This document shows positions 53,771 to 62,603 of a stretch of DNA of 64,000 bases, piece after piece. The position numbers and the translations under genes were made by a program. Source of the DNA: Amycolatopsis balhimycina FH 1894 (GTDB taxonomy: Bacteria; Actinomycetota; Actinomycetes; Mycobacteriales; Pseudonocardiaceae); assembly GCF_000384295.1 (NCBI RefSeq), contig NZ_KB913037.1:8588699-8652698 (forward strand), read 5' to 3'. Each line of letters opens with the position of its first letter. The stretch's first letter is position 1. The notes beneath the pieces are model-generated. The model was not told the DNA's origin and did not search any database. It was given only the letters and a program-made list of their open reading frames with translations.

Positions 53771-54370
53771 ATGACCGACCAGTCCCGCCCCGGCCGCAAG
53801 CGCAGCGAACAGAGCCGGCTGGCGATCCTCGCCGCCACACTCGAACTGGTGGCGGAGGCGGGCTACGGCGCGCTGACCATCGAAGGCATCGCGGCGCGCT
53901 CGGGCGTCGGCAAGCAGACGATCTACCGCTGGTGGCCGTCGAAGGCCGACGTCCTGCTCGACGCCCTGGCGACGAAGGCGGACCTGCAGATCCCGATTCC
54001 CGATGAGGGCTCGTTCCGCGCCGACCTGGCCGGCTTCCTGGGGCGCACCTTCGAGCTGGGCGAGAAATCGCCGGTCGCGGACACGCTGCGGGCGCTGATG
54101 GCGCAGGCCCAGATCGACCCGGAGTTCGGCAAGCGGTTCCGCGAAGACTTCCTCTTCCGCCGCCGGGACGCCCTCGGCCAGATCGTCGACCGCGCCCGCG
54201 AGCGCGGCGAACTCCCGGCCGGCGTCGGCCCCGGCACGGTGATCGACGTCGTGTTCGGCACGCTTTGGTACCGGCTCCTCGCGACGCGCGAACCGGTCGG
54301 CCGTGGCCTGGCCGGCGAGCTGGTGACGCTGCTAGCGGGTCACGGCGCCTCGACCGCCGAAATCCGGTAG
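53771..54370 (+). CDS. TetR/AcrR-family regulator of the SDR gene
   Basis: The 199-residue protein has helix-turn-helix TIEGIAARSGVGKQTIYRWW (about residues 37-56) and the TetR_C_16-like C-terminal region with FGTLWYRLLATREPVGRGL. The YRWWPSK motif is typical of a large actinobacterial subgroup that often controls adjacent oxidoreductases. It starts at ATG 53771. Its 3' end overlaps the convergent ABM gene by 31 bp. Confidence 0.9.
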   Translation: MTDQSRPGRKRSEQSRLAILAATLELVAEAGYGALTIEGIAARSGVGKQTIYRWWPSKADVLLDALATKADLQIPIPDEGSFRADLAGFLGRTFELGEKSPVADTLRALMAQAQIDPEFGKRFREDFLFRRRDALGQIVDRARERGELPAGVGPGTVIDVVFGTLWYRLLATREPVGRGLAGELVTLLAGHGASTAEIR

Positions 54371-54624
54371 CGCGCCACCGAGGCGCCGAGGAGCTGCGCC
54401 GCCTGCTCGTCCGACGGCCCGGAACCGCGGAAGCGCTCGAGGTCCTCGTCGGACTCCCAGCGCTCGTACACCGTGACCCGGCCGGGGTCGAGCAGGTCGG
54501 CACCCAGCGCGTACTCGAGGCAACCGGGTGCTTCCCGCGCCAGCCGCACGGCTTCGGCGCAGCCTTCGAGGTAGGCGTCCCGTGCCTCGGGTGCCACGGC
54601 GAGCCAGCCGGCCACGATGATCAT
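54340..54624 (-). CDS. ABM-domain (antibiotic-biosynthesis-monooxygenase-like) protein
   Basis: The 94-residue dimeric alpha/beta-barrel type protein (MIIVAGWLAVAPEARDAYLE, then VTVYERWESDEDLERFRGSG) starts at ATG 54624 with GGAGGAAC upstream. Members act as cofactor-free monooxygenases, haem-degrading enzymes or quinol oxygenases; many are of unknown role. It lies 14 bp downstream of argS on the same strand and overlaps the end of the TetR gene. Confidence 0.85.
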   Translation of the reverse strand: MIIVAGWLAVAPEARDAYLEGCAEAVRLAREAPGCLEYALGADLLDPGRVTVYERWESDEDLERFRGSGPSDEQAAQLLGASVARYRISAVEAP

Positions 54625-54638
54625 GCGTGTTCCTCCGG

Positions 54639-56360
54639 TCAGAGCCGTTCGGGCGCTTCGATGCCGAGCAGGGAGAGCCCGAGCGCGAGCGTCTGCGAGG
54701 TGAGCGTAGTCAGCCGCAACCTGGACGCCCGCAACTCCGGTGAAGATGCCTTCAGGATGGGGCACTCCTCGAAGAACCGGGAAAACGCGACCGCCGTCTC
54801 GTAGAGGTACGTACAGAGCTTGTGTGGCGCGTAACCACTCGTCGCCGCCTTCAGTGCTTCGCCGAACCTGAGGAGCTTCAGGGCCAGCGCCCGTTCCTCT
54901 GGGGCTTCCAGCCGTACGCTGGTGTCGTCGGGCAGGCCGCCCGCCTTCCGGAGGATCGACCGCGTGCGCGCGTGCGCGTACTGGAGGTACACCGAGGTGT
55001 TGCCCTCCTTGGCCAGCATCCGGTCCCACGCGAAGACGTAGTCGCGTTCGCGGTCGCCGGACAGGTCCGCGTACTTGACCGCGCCGATGCCCACCGCGCG
55101 GGCGACTTCAGCCTGCGCCGCCGCGTCGAGCTCACTGCGTTCGGCGACGACCGCCGCGGCCTGCGTCACGGCTTCGGTGAGCAGGTCGGCCAGCTTGATC
55201 GTCTTGCCGGCGCGGGTCCGCATGGTCTTGCCGTCCGCGCCGAGCACCGTCCCGAACCCGATGTGCTCGGCGTGCCCGGTCAGCCAGCCCGCCTCGCGGC
55301 AGATCGCGAACAGCATCGCGAAGTGCTGCGCCTGCGGCGTTCCGACGACGTAGAGCAGGTCGGTCGCGCCGCGCTCGGCTGTCCAGTACCGGACCGTCGC
55401 GAGGTCCGTGGCGGCGTATCCGTAGCCGCCGTCGCGTTTGCGGACGATCAGGGGCAGCCGGGCGCCTTCGCGGTTGCGGAACCCTTCGGGGAACACGCAG
55501 ACCGCGCCGTCGCTGACTTCGGTGAGACCGGCCGTTTCCAGGTCCTCGACGACCGAAGCGAGGTACGGGTTGTAGAAGCTTTCGCCGTAGATGTCCTTGT
55601 CCGTCAAGGAAATCCCGAGCAGCGCGTAGACCTCGTTGAAGTGCCGGGTCGACTCGTCGACGAGTTCCTGCCACACGGCGAGTGTGTCTTCGTCGCCGCT
55701 CTGCAGCTTGACGACGCGGGTGCGCGCCCGCGTCGCGAACGCTTCGTCGCTGTCGAACTTCCGGCGTGCTTCGCGGTAGAAGGCGTCGAGGTCGGCGATC
55801 GCGCGTTGCCCCGCGGGGACGTCGAGAAGGTGCTCGATGAGCATCCCGAACGGCGTGCCCCAGTCGCCGAGGTGGTTGTGCGGCAGCACTTCGTGGCCGG
55901 CGAACCGCAGCAGGCGGGCGAGCGCGTCACCGATCACCGACGAGCGAAGGTGCCCGACGTGCATCTCCTTCGCCACGTTCGGGCTGCTGTAGTCGAGCGC
56001 GACCCGCCGCGGCGCCGTGGTTTCCGGCACGCCGAGACGCGGATCGCCGAGCAGCGCGCCGGTGCGCGCTTCGAGCCATTCCCGGCGCAGCACGAAGTTC
56101 AGGAAGCCCGGCCCGGCGATTTCGGGCGGATCGGCGATCCCGTCGAGCTCCAGCGCCGCGGCGATCAGCTCGGCGACCTCGCGCGGCGGACGGCCGAGCC
56201 GCTTGCCCAGGCTCATCGCGAGGTTGCCCTGGTAGTCGACGCCTTCGCGCGGCGACGCCTGGATCAGCGCCTGCTCCGGCGTCAGTTCGACGTCCAGCGC
56301 CCGGCCGGCGGCGGCCACCACGCGGCGCGCCAGCTCCTCGGTAACGTCGGCGGTCTGCAC
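54639..56360 (-). CDS. argS: Arginyl-tRNA synthetase
   Basis: The 573-residue class Ia synthetase has the HIGH-type motif SSPNVAKEMHVGHLRSS (about 125-140). The N-terminal Add-1 tRNA-recognition domain, the catalytic core (HNHLGDWGTPFGMLIEHLL, GYGYAATDLATVRYW) and the C-terminal anticodon-binding helices (YLQYAHARTRSILRKAG) follow. The KMSKS position is degenerate (DGKTMRTRAGKTIKL), as is common in ArgS. It starts at GTG 56360. In many actinobacteria the main argS lies beside lysA-hom-thrC, so this copy among accessory genes might be a second one; that cannot be decided here. Confidence 0.93.
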   Translation of the reverse strand: MQTADVTEELARRVVAAAGRALDVELTPEQALIQASPREGVDYQGNLAMSLGKRLGRPPREVAELIAAALELDGIADPPEIAGPGFLNFVLRREWLEARTGALLGDPRLGVPETTAPRRVALDYSSPNVAKEMHVGHLRSSVIGDALARLLRFAGHEVLPHNHLGDWGTPFGMLIEHLLDVPAGQRAIADLDAFYREARRKFDSDEAFATRARTRVVKLQSGDEDTLAVWQELVDESTRHFNEVYALLGISLTDKDIYGESFYNPYLASVVEDLETAGLTEVSDGAVCVFPEGFRNREGARLPLIVRKRDGGYGYAATDLATVRYWTAERGATDLLYVVGTPQAQHFAMLFAICREAGWLTGHAEHIGFGTVLGADGKTMRTRAGKTIKLADLLTEAVTQAAAVVAERSELDAAAQAEVARAVGIGAVKYADLSGDRERDYVFAWDRMLAKEGNTSVYLQYAHARTRSILRKAGGLPDDTSVRLEAPEERALALKLLRFGEALKAATSGYAPHKLCTYLYETAVAFSRFFEECPILKASSPELRASRLRLTTLTSQTLALGLSLLGIEAPERL

Positions 56361-56430
56361 GGTGTCCCTCCTTCGGCTCGGTCACGCAAAGTCGCAGCGT
56401 AGCGAGCGTGACCGGCCGAGGACGAAGGGT

Positions 56431-57717
56431 TTACCGCAGCTCGGTGCCCTTGGTCTCCGGCAGCGTGAGGATCACCGCGAACGCGATCGCGGCGCCGGCG
56501 GCGACGTACCAGAAGTAGAGCGTCGGCGACACGCTGCCGAACAGCGTGATGAGCAGCGGGGCGGTGCCGCCGAAGATCGCGACGGTCAGGTTGTACCAGG
56601 CTCCGATGCCCAGGCCGCGCAGTTCGGTGGGGAACAGTTCGCTCATGATGGCCGGCGCGATCGACGTCATCGCGGTGTACAGCCCGAGCCCGACGCAGAA
56701 CACCACGAGCAGGCCGCCGACGCCGGGACCGATCAAAGTGGACAGCGGGACGACGACGACCGCGGTCGCCCCGGACCAGACCAGCAGCTGCGGCTTCCGC
56801 CCGACCCGGTCCGACAACGCCCCGAGCGGGTACTGCAACGCGATGAACAACGCGGTGGCGACCGAAAGCGCGAGGAAGACGGCGTCGGCGCCGGCATGCC
56901 GGTTCTTCACCGCGAAGGAGGTGAGCGCGCTGAAGAACGTGTAGTAGCAAAGGGTCGACAGCATCGTGAAGCCGACGAGCCTGCCGACGGCCCTCGGGTG
57001 GTGGGTCAGCGTCGTCAGCAGCGGCCGTTCGATCTTCCGCGCCTTGGTCTTCGTCTGCTCGAACAGTTCGGTTTCGGCGAGGCTGCGGCGCAGCCACAAC
57101 CCGATCAGGCCGAAGACGCCGCCCAGCAGGAACGGCAGCCGCCAGCCCCACGACGAGAGCTGCGCCTTGTCCAGCGTCCGGGCCAGCACGAAGCCGAGCA
57201 CCGTCGCGACGAGCACCGCCGAGCCGGTCGAGATGTAGAAGAAGGCCGAGTACCGCCCGCGACGCTCCGGCGGCGCGATTTCGCCCAGGTACGCCGACGC
57301 GTTCGACACCTCGCCGCCGAGCGACAGCCCCTGCGCGATGCGGGCGAGCAGCAGCAGGATCGGCGCGAGCCAGCCGACCTGCGCGAACGTCGGCAACAGG
57401 CCGATCGCCACCGACCCGCCCGCCATGAGCAGGATGGTGAGGATCATGGCGGGCTTCCGGCCGCGGGTGTCGGCGAAGCGCCCGAGCAGGACACCGCCGA
57501 GCGGCCGGAAGAAGAACGCCAGCGCGTAGGCGGCGAACGTGTTGATCAGAGCGAGCGTGTCGTTCCCGGAGGGGAAGAACGCACCGGCGAAGTAGATGCT
57601 GAACGTCGCGTAGATCGTCCAGTCGAACCACTCCAGCGCGTTGCCCGCGCTCGCCGCGAACAGCTTGCGCACCGGCAGCCGGTGGCGCTGCGACGCCCGG
57701 ACGGTGGACTCGGTCAT
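56431..57717 (-). CDS. MHS-family MFS transporter (metabolite:H+ symporter)
   Basis: The 428-residue protein (ATG 57717, GGAGG) is a twelve-helix importer of the MHS group (citrate, alpha-ketoglutarate, proline/betaine). Signature segments are ALEWFDWTIYATFSIYFAG, FFFRPLGGVLLGRFADTRGR and ARIAQGLSLGGEVSNASAYL. The substrate is probably an organic acid or zwitterion but is not readable from sequence. argS is 70 bp downstream on the same strand. A 21-bp repeat array lies upstream, between it and the RecQ gene. Confidence 0.93.
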   Translation of the reverse strand: MTESTVRASQRHRLPVRKLFAASAGNALEWFDWTIYATFSIYFAGAFFPSGNDTLALINTFAAYALAFFFRPLGGVLLGRFADTRGRKPAMILTILLMAGGSVAIGLLPTFAQVGWLAPILLLLARIAQGLSLGGEVSNASAYLGEIAPPERRGRYSAFFYISTGSAVLVATVLGFVLARTLDKAQLSSWGWRLPFLLGGVFGLIGLWLRRSLAETELFEQTKTKARKIERPLLTTLTHHPRAVGRLVGFTMLSTLCYYTFFSALTSFAVKNRHAGADAVFLALSVATALFIALQYPLGALSDRVGRKPQLLVWSGATAVVVVPLSTLIGPGVGGLLVVFCVGLGLYTAMTSIAPAIMSELFPTELRGLGIGAWYNLTVAIFGGTAPLLITLFGSVSPTLYFWYVAAGAAIAFAVILTLPETKGTELR

Positions 57718-57832
57718 GGCGGCCTCCACGTCACCCGAAGGTGGAACGGGACTTTGCCACATTCGTTCGCGGTGCGAAAGATCCCCACCACTCGCCGACG
57801 TCGTTCACCGCCGAACCGCCCTCCGGGCAGGT

Positions 57833-57895
57833 GAGATCCGCGCCCGATCACGCGAGATCCGTCTTCGATCACGCGAGATCCGTCCGCAAGCACGC
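57833..57895. repeat. 21-bp-period tandem repeat, three direct units
   Basis: Units 57833-57853, 57854-57874 and 57875-57895 share GAGATCCG and GATCACGC (the third reads AAGCACGC). This is a diverged member of the family seen at 13095 and 52857, sharing the period and the TCACG end. It lies 36 bp from the 3' end of the leftward RecQ gene. The rest of the gap to the transporter gene shows nothing else. Confidence 0.75.
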
Positions 57896-57930
57896 CGCAA
57901 GGCCGCGAACCGGCGCCCGGCCGGCCGAAG

Positions 57931-60042
57931 TCAGGCCGTGCTGGCCAACGCGAACGGCAGCACCGCGGGCGCCCCGGCCCGTCGCAGCAGACGCGTGGCG
58001 AGCGTCATCGTCCAGCCCGTGTCGATGACGTCGTCGACCAGCAGGATCGGACCGGCGGGCAAGGACGCCGCGAGGTCGGCCGGCATGCTCAGCCGCCGCC
58101 ACAGGTCGGCCAGCCGTTGTGCGCTGTTCGCCTGGCGTGGGGGCGGGCCCTCCGCGTCGAGTGCGCCGAGGAAGTCCAGCCTGCCGACCTCGGCCAGCCG
58201 CGTCGCCAGGCTGTACACCAGTTGCGGCCTCGTCGACGACGGCACGGCGACGACCGCCACCGGCCGTTGCGCCCACTGCCAGCCGGCGAGCACCTGGACG
58301 CACGCCTTGAACACCGAGTCGGGCACCTCCGCGTCCGCCGCCTGCGGACCGACGAGCTCCCGCAGCCGGTTGCCCCAGCCGACATCGGTGAGCCGCCCCA
58401 GCACCTGGCCCGGCTCGGCCTGGTCGTCGGCGGAGATCCGGCCGGACACCGGAACGTCCAAAGAGGACATCCCGGTCGGCCACTGCTTCCGCGGCGTGAC
58501 CTCGACGCCCGGCCGCTGCAGGCGTTCCCGCGTCGCGTCGACGACCTCGTCGGCCACCGACGTGTCCCAGTGCCGGCCCGTGCAGTTGTCGCAGCGCCCG
58601 CACGGCACCGCCTCGGGGTCGTCGAGCTGATGCCGCAGGTACTCCATCCGGCAGCCGCCGGTCGCGAGGTACCCGAGCATCGCCTCCTGCTCGCGGTCAC
58701 GTGCCTCCGCGACCCGCTGGTAGCGCCCGCGGTCGTACTGCCAGTCCCCGCCCGTGCTCTCCCAGCCGCCCTTCACGCGCCGGACCGCGCCGTCGACGTC
58801 CAGCACCTTGAGCACCATTTCCAAGCGGGACCGCGAAAGCTCGACCGACGGCTCGAGCGCGGCCGTCGAGAGTGGACGGTCGGCGTACGCGAGCGTGTTC
58901 AGCACCTGGGTCACCCGCAGCTCGTCGGGGAAGGCCAGCGACCCGAAGTACGCCCAGATCGCCTTGTCCTCCTCACCGGGCAGCAGCACGACCTCGGCAC
59001 GCTCCACGCCGCGCCCGGCGCGGCCGACCTGCTGGTAGTACGCGATCGGCGACGACGGCGCGCCGAGGTGCACGACGAACCCGAGGTCCGGCTTGTCGAA
59101 CCCCATGCCCAGCGCGGACGTCGCCACCAGGGCCTTGACCCGGTTGCCGAGCAGGTCGTCCTCGGCCGCCTGCCGGTCGGCCGGGTCGGTCTTCCCGGTG
59201 TAGGCCGCCACCGGGTAGCCGCGGTCCTTCAGCAGGGACGCGACGTCGTGCGCCGCCGCGACGGTCAGGGTGTAGATGATCCCGGAACCGGGCAGCTCGG
59301 CCAGGTGGTCCGCGAGCCAGGCCAGCCGCGCCTGCGACGTCGGCAGCCGGCACACCGCCAGCCGCAGGCTTTCCCGGTCGAGGCTGCCGCGCAGCACCAG
59401 GGTGTCCGCGCCGGTGCCGAGGCCCAGCTGCTCGGCGACGTCGGTGACCACGCGGTCGTTCGCGGTCGCGGTGGTCGCCAGCACCGGGACGCCGTCCGGA
59501 AGATCACCCAGCAGGGTGCGCAGCCGCCGGTAGTCCGGCCGGAAGTCGTGGCCCCAGTCGGAAATGCAGTGCGCCTCGTCGACCACCAGCAGCCCGGTGC
59601 TCGCGGTCAGCTTCGGCAGGACGTTGTCGCGGAAGTCCGGGTTGTTCAGCCGTTCGGGGCTGACCAGCAGGACGTCCACCTCGCCGGCCGCGACCGCCGC
59701 CTGCACGTGGTCCCACTCCTGCGGGTTCGCGGAGTTCATGGTCGCCGCGTGGATCCCGGCCCGGGCCGCCGCCGAGATCTGGTTGCGCATCAGGGCGAGC
59801 AGCGGCGAGACGATGACCGTCGGCCCGCTGCCCTGTTCCCGCAGCAACGCCGTGGCCAGGAAGTACACCGCCGACTTGCCCCACCCGGTGCGTTGCACGA
59901 CCAGCGCGCGACGCCGCTGCGCGACCAGGGCTTCGATGGCCGTCCACTGGTCTTCGCGCAGCTTCGCCGAATCGCCGGCCAATGCCCGGAGGAGGGTCTC
60001 GGCGCGGTCGCGGAGGGCTGAGGTGGTGCTGGTCGTGTCCAC
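57931..60042 (-). CDS. RecQ-type DNA helicase fused to a C-terminal phosphoribosyltransferase-like domain
   Basis: The 703-residue protein (GTG 60042; the frame is open to 60141) has RecQ helicase motifs I to VI: Walker A TGWGKS (52-57, Trp in place of the usual Gly), DEAHCISDWGHDFRP, TATAN, and QVGRAGRG with the arginine finger. A RecQ zinc-binding set follows (GGCRMEYL, then PCGRCDNC). HRDC is absent. The last ~180 residues carry VDDVIDTGWTMTLATRLL (from about 669), the PRPP-binding signature of type I phosphoribosyltransferases such as ComF. It may be a repair helicase with a nucleotide-sensing or salvage domain; that link is inference. Confidence 0.9.
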   Translation of the reverse strand: MDTTSTTSALRDRAETLLRALAGDSAKLREDQWTAIEALVAQRRRALVVQRTGWGKSAVYFLATALLREQGSGPTVIVSPLLALMRNQISAAARAGIHAATMNSANPQEWDHVQAAVAAGEVDVLLVSPERLNNPDFRDNVLPKLTASTGLLVVDEAHCISDWGHDFRPDYRRLRTLLGDLPDGVPVLATTATANDRVVTDVAEQLGLGTGADTLVLRGSLDRESLRLAVCRLPTSQARLAWLADHLAELPGSGIIYTLTVAAAHDVASLLKDRGYPVAAYTGKTDPADRQAAEDDLLGNRVKALVATSALGMGFDKPDLGFVVHLGAPSSPIAYYQQVGRAGRGVERAEVVLLPGEEDKAIWAYFGSLAFPDELRVTQVLNTLAYADRPLSTAALEPSVELSRSRLEMVLKVLDVDGAVRRVKGGWESTGGDWQYDRGRYQRVAEARDREQEAMLGYLATGGCRMEYLRHQLDDPEAVPCGRCDNCTGRHWDTSVADEVVDATRERLQRPGVEVTPRKQWPTGMSSLDVPVSGRISADDQAEPGQVLGRLTDVGWGNRLRELVGPQAADAEVPDSVFKACVQVLAGWQWAQRPVAVVAVPSSTRPQLVYSLATRLAEVGRLDFLGALDAEGPPPRQANSAQRLADLWRRLSMPADLAASLPAGPILLVDDVIDTGWTMTLATRLLRRAGAPAVLPFALASTA

Positions 60043-60207
60043 GTCCCCACGTCTACCCCATGGCACCGACAGACCGGGAATCGGCGGCGTCACGAACGGA
60101 CCGTTCGCGACGAATACGGGTGGTAATGTGACCTGAATCACAAGTCTGGCCGCGGGTGTTCGACGGCCCCCGGCGTCCCGCGGCCCCGCTGTATAGGCTC
60201 TCCGGTC

Positions 60208-60801
60208 ATGTCACCACGGCGGATCGGGGTCATGGGCGGCACGTTCGACCCCGTGCACCACGGCCACCTCGTCGCGGCCAGCGAGGTCCAGTCCCGGTTC
60301 GGGCTCGACGAAGTGATCTTCGTCCCGACCGGGCAGCCGTGGCAGAAGACCAGCCGCCAGGTGACCAAGGCCGAGCACCGTTACCTGATGACGGTGATCG
60401 CGACCGCGTCGAACCCGGTGTTCTCGGTCAGCCGCGTCGACATCGACCGCGGCGGCCAGACCTACACCGTCGACACCCTGCGCGACCTGCACGCCGAGCA
60501 CCCCGAGGACGAGCTCTTCTTCATCACCGGCGCCGACGCGCTGGAGCAGATCCTGACCTGGCACAAGGCCGACGAGCTGTTCGACCTCGCGCACTTCATC
60601 GGCGTCACGCGCCCCGGCTACCGGCTCAATTCGCACCACCTGCCCAGCGGCAGGGTGAGCCTGGTCGAGGTCACGGCGATGTCGATTTCGTCCACCGGCT
60701 GCCGCGACCGGGTCGAGCGCGGGGAGCCGGTCTGGTACCTCGTGCCCGACGGCGTCGTCCGCTACATCGTCAAGAACGACCTGTACCGGAAGAGCGACTG
60801 A
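60208..60801 (+). CDS. nadD: Nicotinate-nucleotide adenylyltransferase
   Basis: The 197-residue enzyme makes deamido-NAD from nicotinate mononucleotide and ATP. The nucleotidyltransferase motif [12 protein letters not shown] is at residues 10-21, and [10 protein letters not shown] near 168-177 is the ISSTxxR loop. [10 protein letters not shown] and [12 protein letters not shown] are further family landmarks. The ATG at 60208 gives the usual length. It heads the conserved nadD-rsfS-gpgP-octT-degV run, with rsfS 59 bp downstream. Confidence 0.97.
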   Translation: MSPRRIGVMGGTFDPVHHGHLVAASEVQSRFGLDEVIFVPTGQPWQKTSRQVTKAEHRYLMTVIATASNPVFSVSRVDIDRGGQTYTVDTLRDLHAEHPEDELFFITGADALEQILTWHKADELFDLAHFIGVTRPGYRLNSHHLPSGRVSLVEVTAMSISSTGCRDRVERGEPVWYLVPDGVVRYIVKNDLYRKSD

Positions 60802-60860
60802 AGCGCCTCCGGTCCCGGCGGGTACCCTTCTCGGGCGAACCCGATCTGTGAAGGAGCACT

Positions 60861-61256
60861 GTGGCAGCCACGTCCGAGGCACGAGAGCTGGCCGTAGCGG
60901 CCGCCCACGCGGCGGCGGACAAGAAGGCCAGCGACGTCGTCGTGCTGGACGTGTCCGAGCAGCTTGTCATCACCGACGCCTTCGTCATCGCCTCCGCCTC
61001 CAACGAGCGCCTGGTCGGCGCCATCGTCGACAACGTCGAGGAGAAGCTGCGGGAGAGCGGCCACAAGCCGGTCCGCCGCGAAGGCGCCCGCGAAGGGCGC
61101 TGGGTGCTGCTCGACTACGTCGACGTAGTCGTGCACGTCCAGCACGTCGAGGAGCGCACGTTCTACGGCCTCGAGCGGCTGTGGAAGGACTGCCCGCGCA
61201 TCGAGGTGGCCGGACTCGAGGAGCCACCCGCCGACGAGGACCCGGACGTTCCGTGA
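60861..61256 (+). CDS. rsfS: Ribosomal silencing factor RsfS
   Basis: The 131-residue protein binds L14 on the large subunit and blocks joining under nutrient stress. Family signature residues are DVSEQLVITDAFVIASASNE, GAREGRWVLLDYVDVVVHV and FYGLERLWKD. The acidic C-terminal tail is extended. GTG 60861 has AAGGAG. The stop overlaps the next start by four bases (GTGA). Confidence 0.96.
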   Translation: MAATSEARELAVAAAHAAADKKASDVVVLDVSEQLVITDAFVIASASNERLVGAIVDNVEEKLRESGHKPVRREGAREGRWVLLDYVDVVVHVQHVEERTFYGLERLWKDCPRIEVAGLEEPPADEDPDVP

Positions 61257-61867
61257 GCCCGCGGCGGCTGGTGCTCTGGCGGCACGGCGAGACGGACTAC
61301 AACGCCGCCGGGCGGATGCAGGGTCACCTCGACTCGGCCCTGACCCCGCGGGGTTGGAACCAGGCCCGGTTCGCGGTGCCCGCGCTGGCCCGTTTCTCCC
61401 CGGACCTGGTCATCGCCTCCGACCTGCGCCGCGCCACCGACACCGCCACCGTGCTCACCGACGCCATCGGCGTCCCGCTGCGGATCGACAAGCGGCTGCG
61501 CGAGACGCACCTGGGCGACTGGCAGGGGCGCACCGGCGAGGAGGTCGACCAGGCCTACCCCGGTGAACGCGACCGCTGGCGCACCGACGCGACCTGGGCG
61601 CCGCCGGGCGGGGAAAGCCGCGTCGACGTCGCCGACCGGGCCGGCGAGGTGGTCACCGACCTGCTGCAGGCCAACTCCGAAGCGGGTGAGACGGTGTTGC
61701 TCGCCGCGCACGGCGGGCTGATCGTCGCTCTCACCGCACGGCTGCTGACCTTGCCGGTGGAGATCTGGCCGTCGCTGGGCGGGATCGCGAACTGCCACTG
61801 GGTCGAGCTGGGCCGCCGCGACGGCAAGTGGCGGCTGCAGGCCTACAACGCGGGGATGCACGGCTAG
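61253..61867 (+). CDS. gpgP: Histidine phosphatase, glucosyl-3-phosphoglycerate-phosphatase-like
   Basis: The 204-residue phosphoglycerate-mutase-like enzyme has the catalytic RHGE in LVLWRHGETDYNAAGRMQG and the second His in LLAAHGGLIVAL. Its place directly after rsfS equals that of Rv2419c, the glucosyl-3-phosphoglycerate phosphatase that starts methylglucose lipopolysaccharide synthesis in mycobacteria. The assignment rests mainly on that synteny; the fold alone also fits a general phosphatase. It starts at GTG 61253, coupled to rsfS. Confidence 0.85.
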   Translation: MSPRRLVLWRHGETDYNAAGRMQGHLDSALTPRGWNQARFAVPALARFSPDLVIASDLRRATDTATVLTDAIGVPLRIDKRLRETHLGDWQGRTGEEVDQAYPGERDRWRTDATWAPPGGESRVDVADRAGEVVTDLLQANSEAGETVLLAAHGGLIVALTARLLTLPVEIWPSLGGIANCHWVELGRRDGKWRLQAYNAGMHG

Positions 61868-61870
61868 CCG

Positions 61871-62599
61871 ATGGGGCCTCGCCTGCTGGTGTTCGGCGAT
61901 TCGCTGAGCTTTCACGGTCCCGAGGGACCCTGCGCCGCGGACGAGCCGCGGCTGTGGCCCAACATCGCGGCCGCCGCGCTCGGCGGCACCGCCGACCTGG
62001 TCGCCGGGATCGGCTGGACCGCGCGCGACGCCTGGTGGTCGCTGACCGGCGATCCGCGCGTCTGGGCCGACCTCCACCACGTCGACGCGGTCGTGTTCGC
62101 GGTCGGCAGCATGGACACGCTGCCTTCGCCGTTGCCGACCTACCTGCGCACCGGGCTGCGCTACCTGCGGCCCGACCCGGTGCGTCGGGTGGTGCGCAAG
62201 GCCTACCTGGCCGCGCAGCCGCGGCTGTCGGTCGCCTTCCGCGGCCGTCCCGCGGTGCTGCCGGCCAAGCTCACCGTGCAGTACCTCGACACGGCCGTGG
62301 GCGCGTTGCGCGTCCTCCGGCCCGAGCTGCCGATCTTCGGCATGCTGCCGTCCGTGCACCGCGCGGCGGCCTACGGCGGCGTGCACACCGCGCGCCCGGC
62401 CGCGGCGGCCGCGATGGCGGCGTGGGGCGCGCGGGCGGGAGTTCCTTTGCTGGACCTCGAAGCCGTCGTCGGCGAGCACGTGCTGAGCGGCGCGGGCAAC
62501 CCGGACGGCATGCACTGGGGCTGGCCGGGGCACGCCGCGGTGGGCGAGGCGATGTCCGTGTTGATGGCGCCGGTGCGGGCGCCCGGCCACGTAGGCTGA
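61871..62599 (+). CDS. octT: SGNH-fold acyltransferase/hydrolase, OctT-like
   Basis: The 242-residue protein is an SGNH/GDSL-fold enzyme: block I LLVFGDSLSFHGPEGPCAAD with the nucleophile serine near residue 11, and block V NPDGMHWGWPGHAAV with the Asp-His pair. No signal peptide is present, so it acts in the cytosol. Its position equals that of Rv2418c, the octanoyltransferase (OctT) acting on early methylglucose lipopolysaccharide precursors, next to the GpgP-like gene. It starts at ATG 61871, 3 bp after the previous stop. Confidence 0.8.
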   Translation: MGPRLLVFGDSLSFHGPEGPCAADEPRLWPNIAAAALGGTADLVAGIGWTARDAWWSLTGDPRVWADLHHVDAVVFAVGSMDTLPSPLPTYLRTGLRYLRPDPVRRVVRKAYLAAQPRLSVAFRGRPAVLPAKLTVQYLDTAVGALRVLRPELPIFGMLPSVHRAAAYGGVHTARPAAAAAMAAWGARAGVPLLDLEAVVGEHVLSGAGNPDGMHWGWPGHAAVGEAMSVLMAPVRAPGHVG

Positions 62600-62603
62600 C
62601 GGC

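Noticed and set aside
52997..54624. Biosynthetic cluster from SDR, TetR and ABM genes
   Set aside because: No PKS, NRPS, terpene or RiPP core genes are in the window; the neighbours argS and MHS transporter are unrelated.
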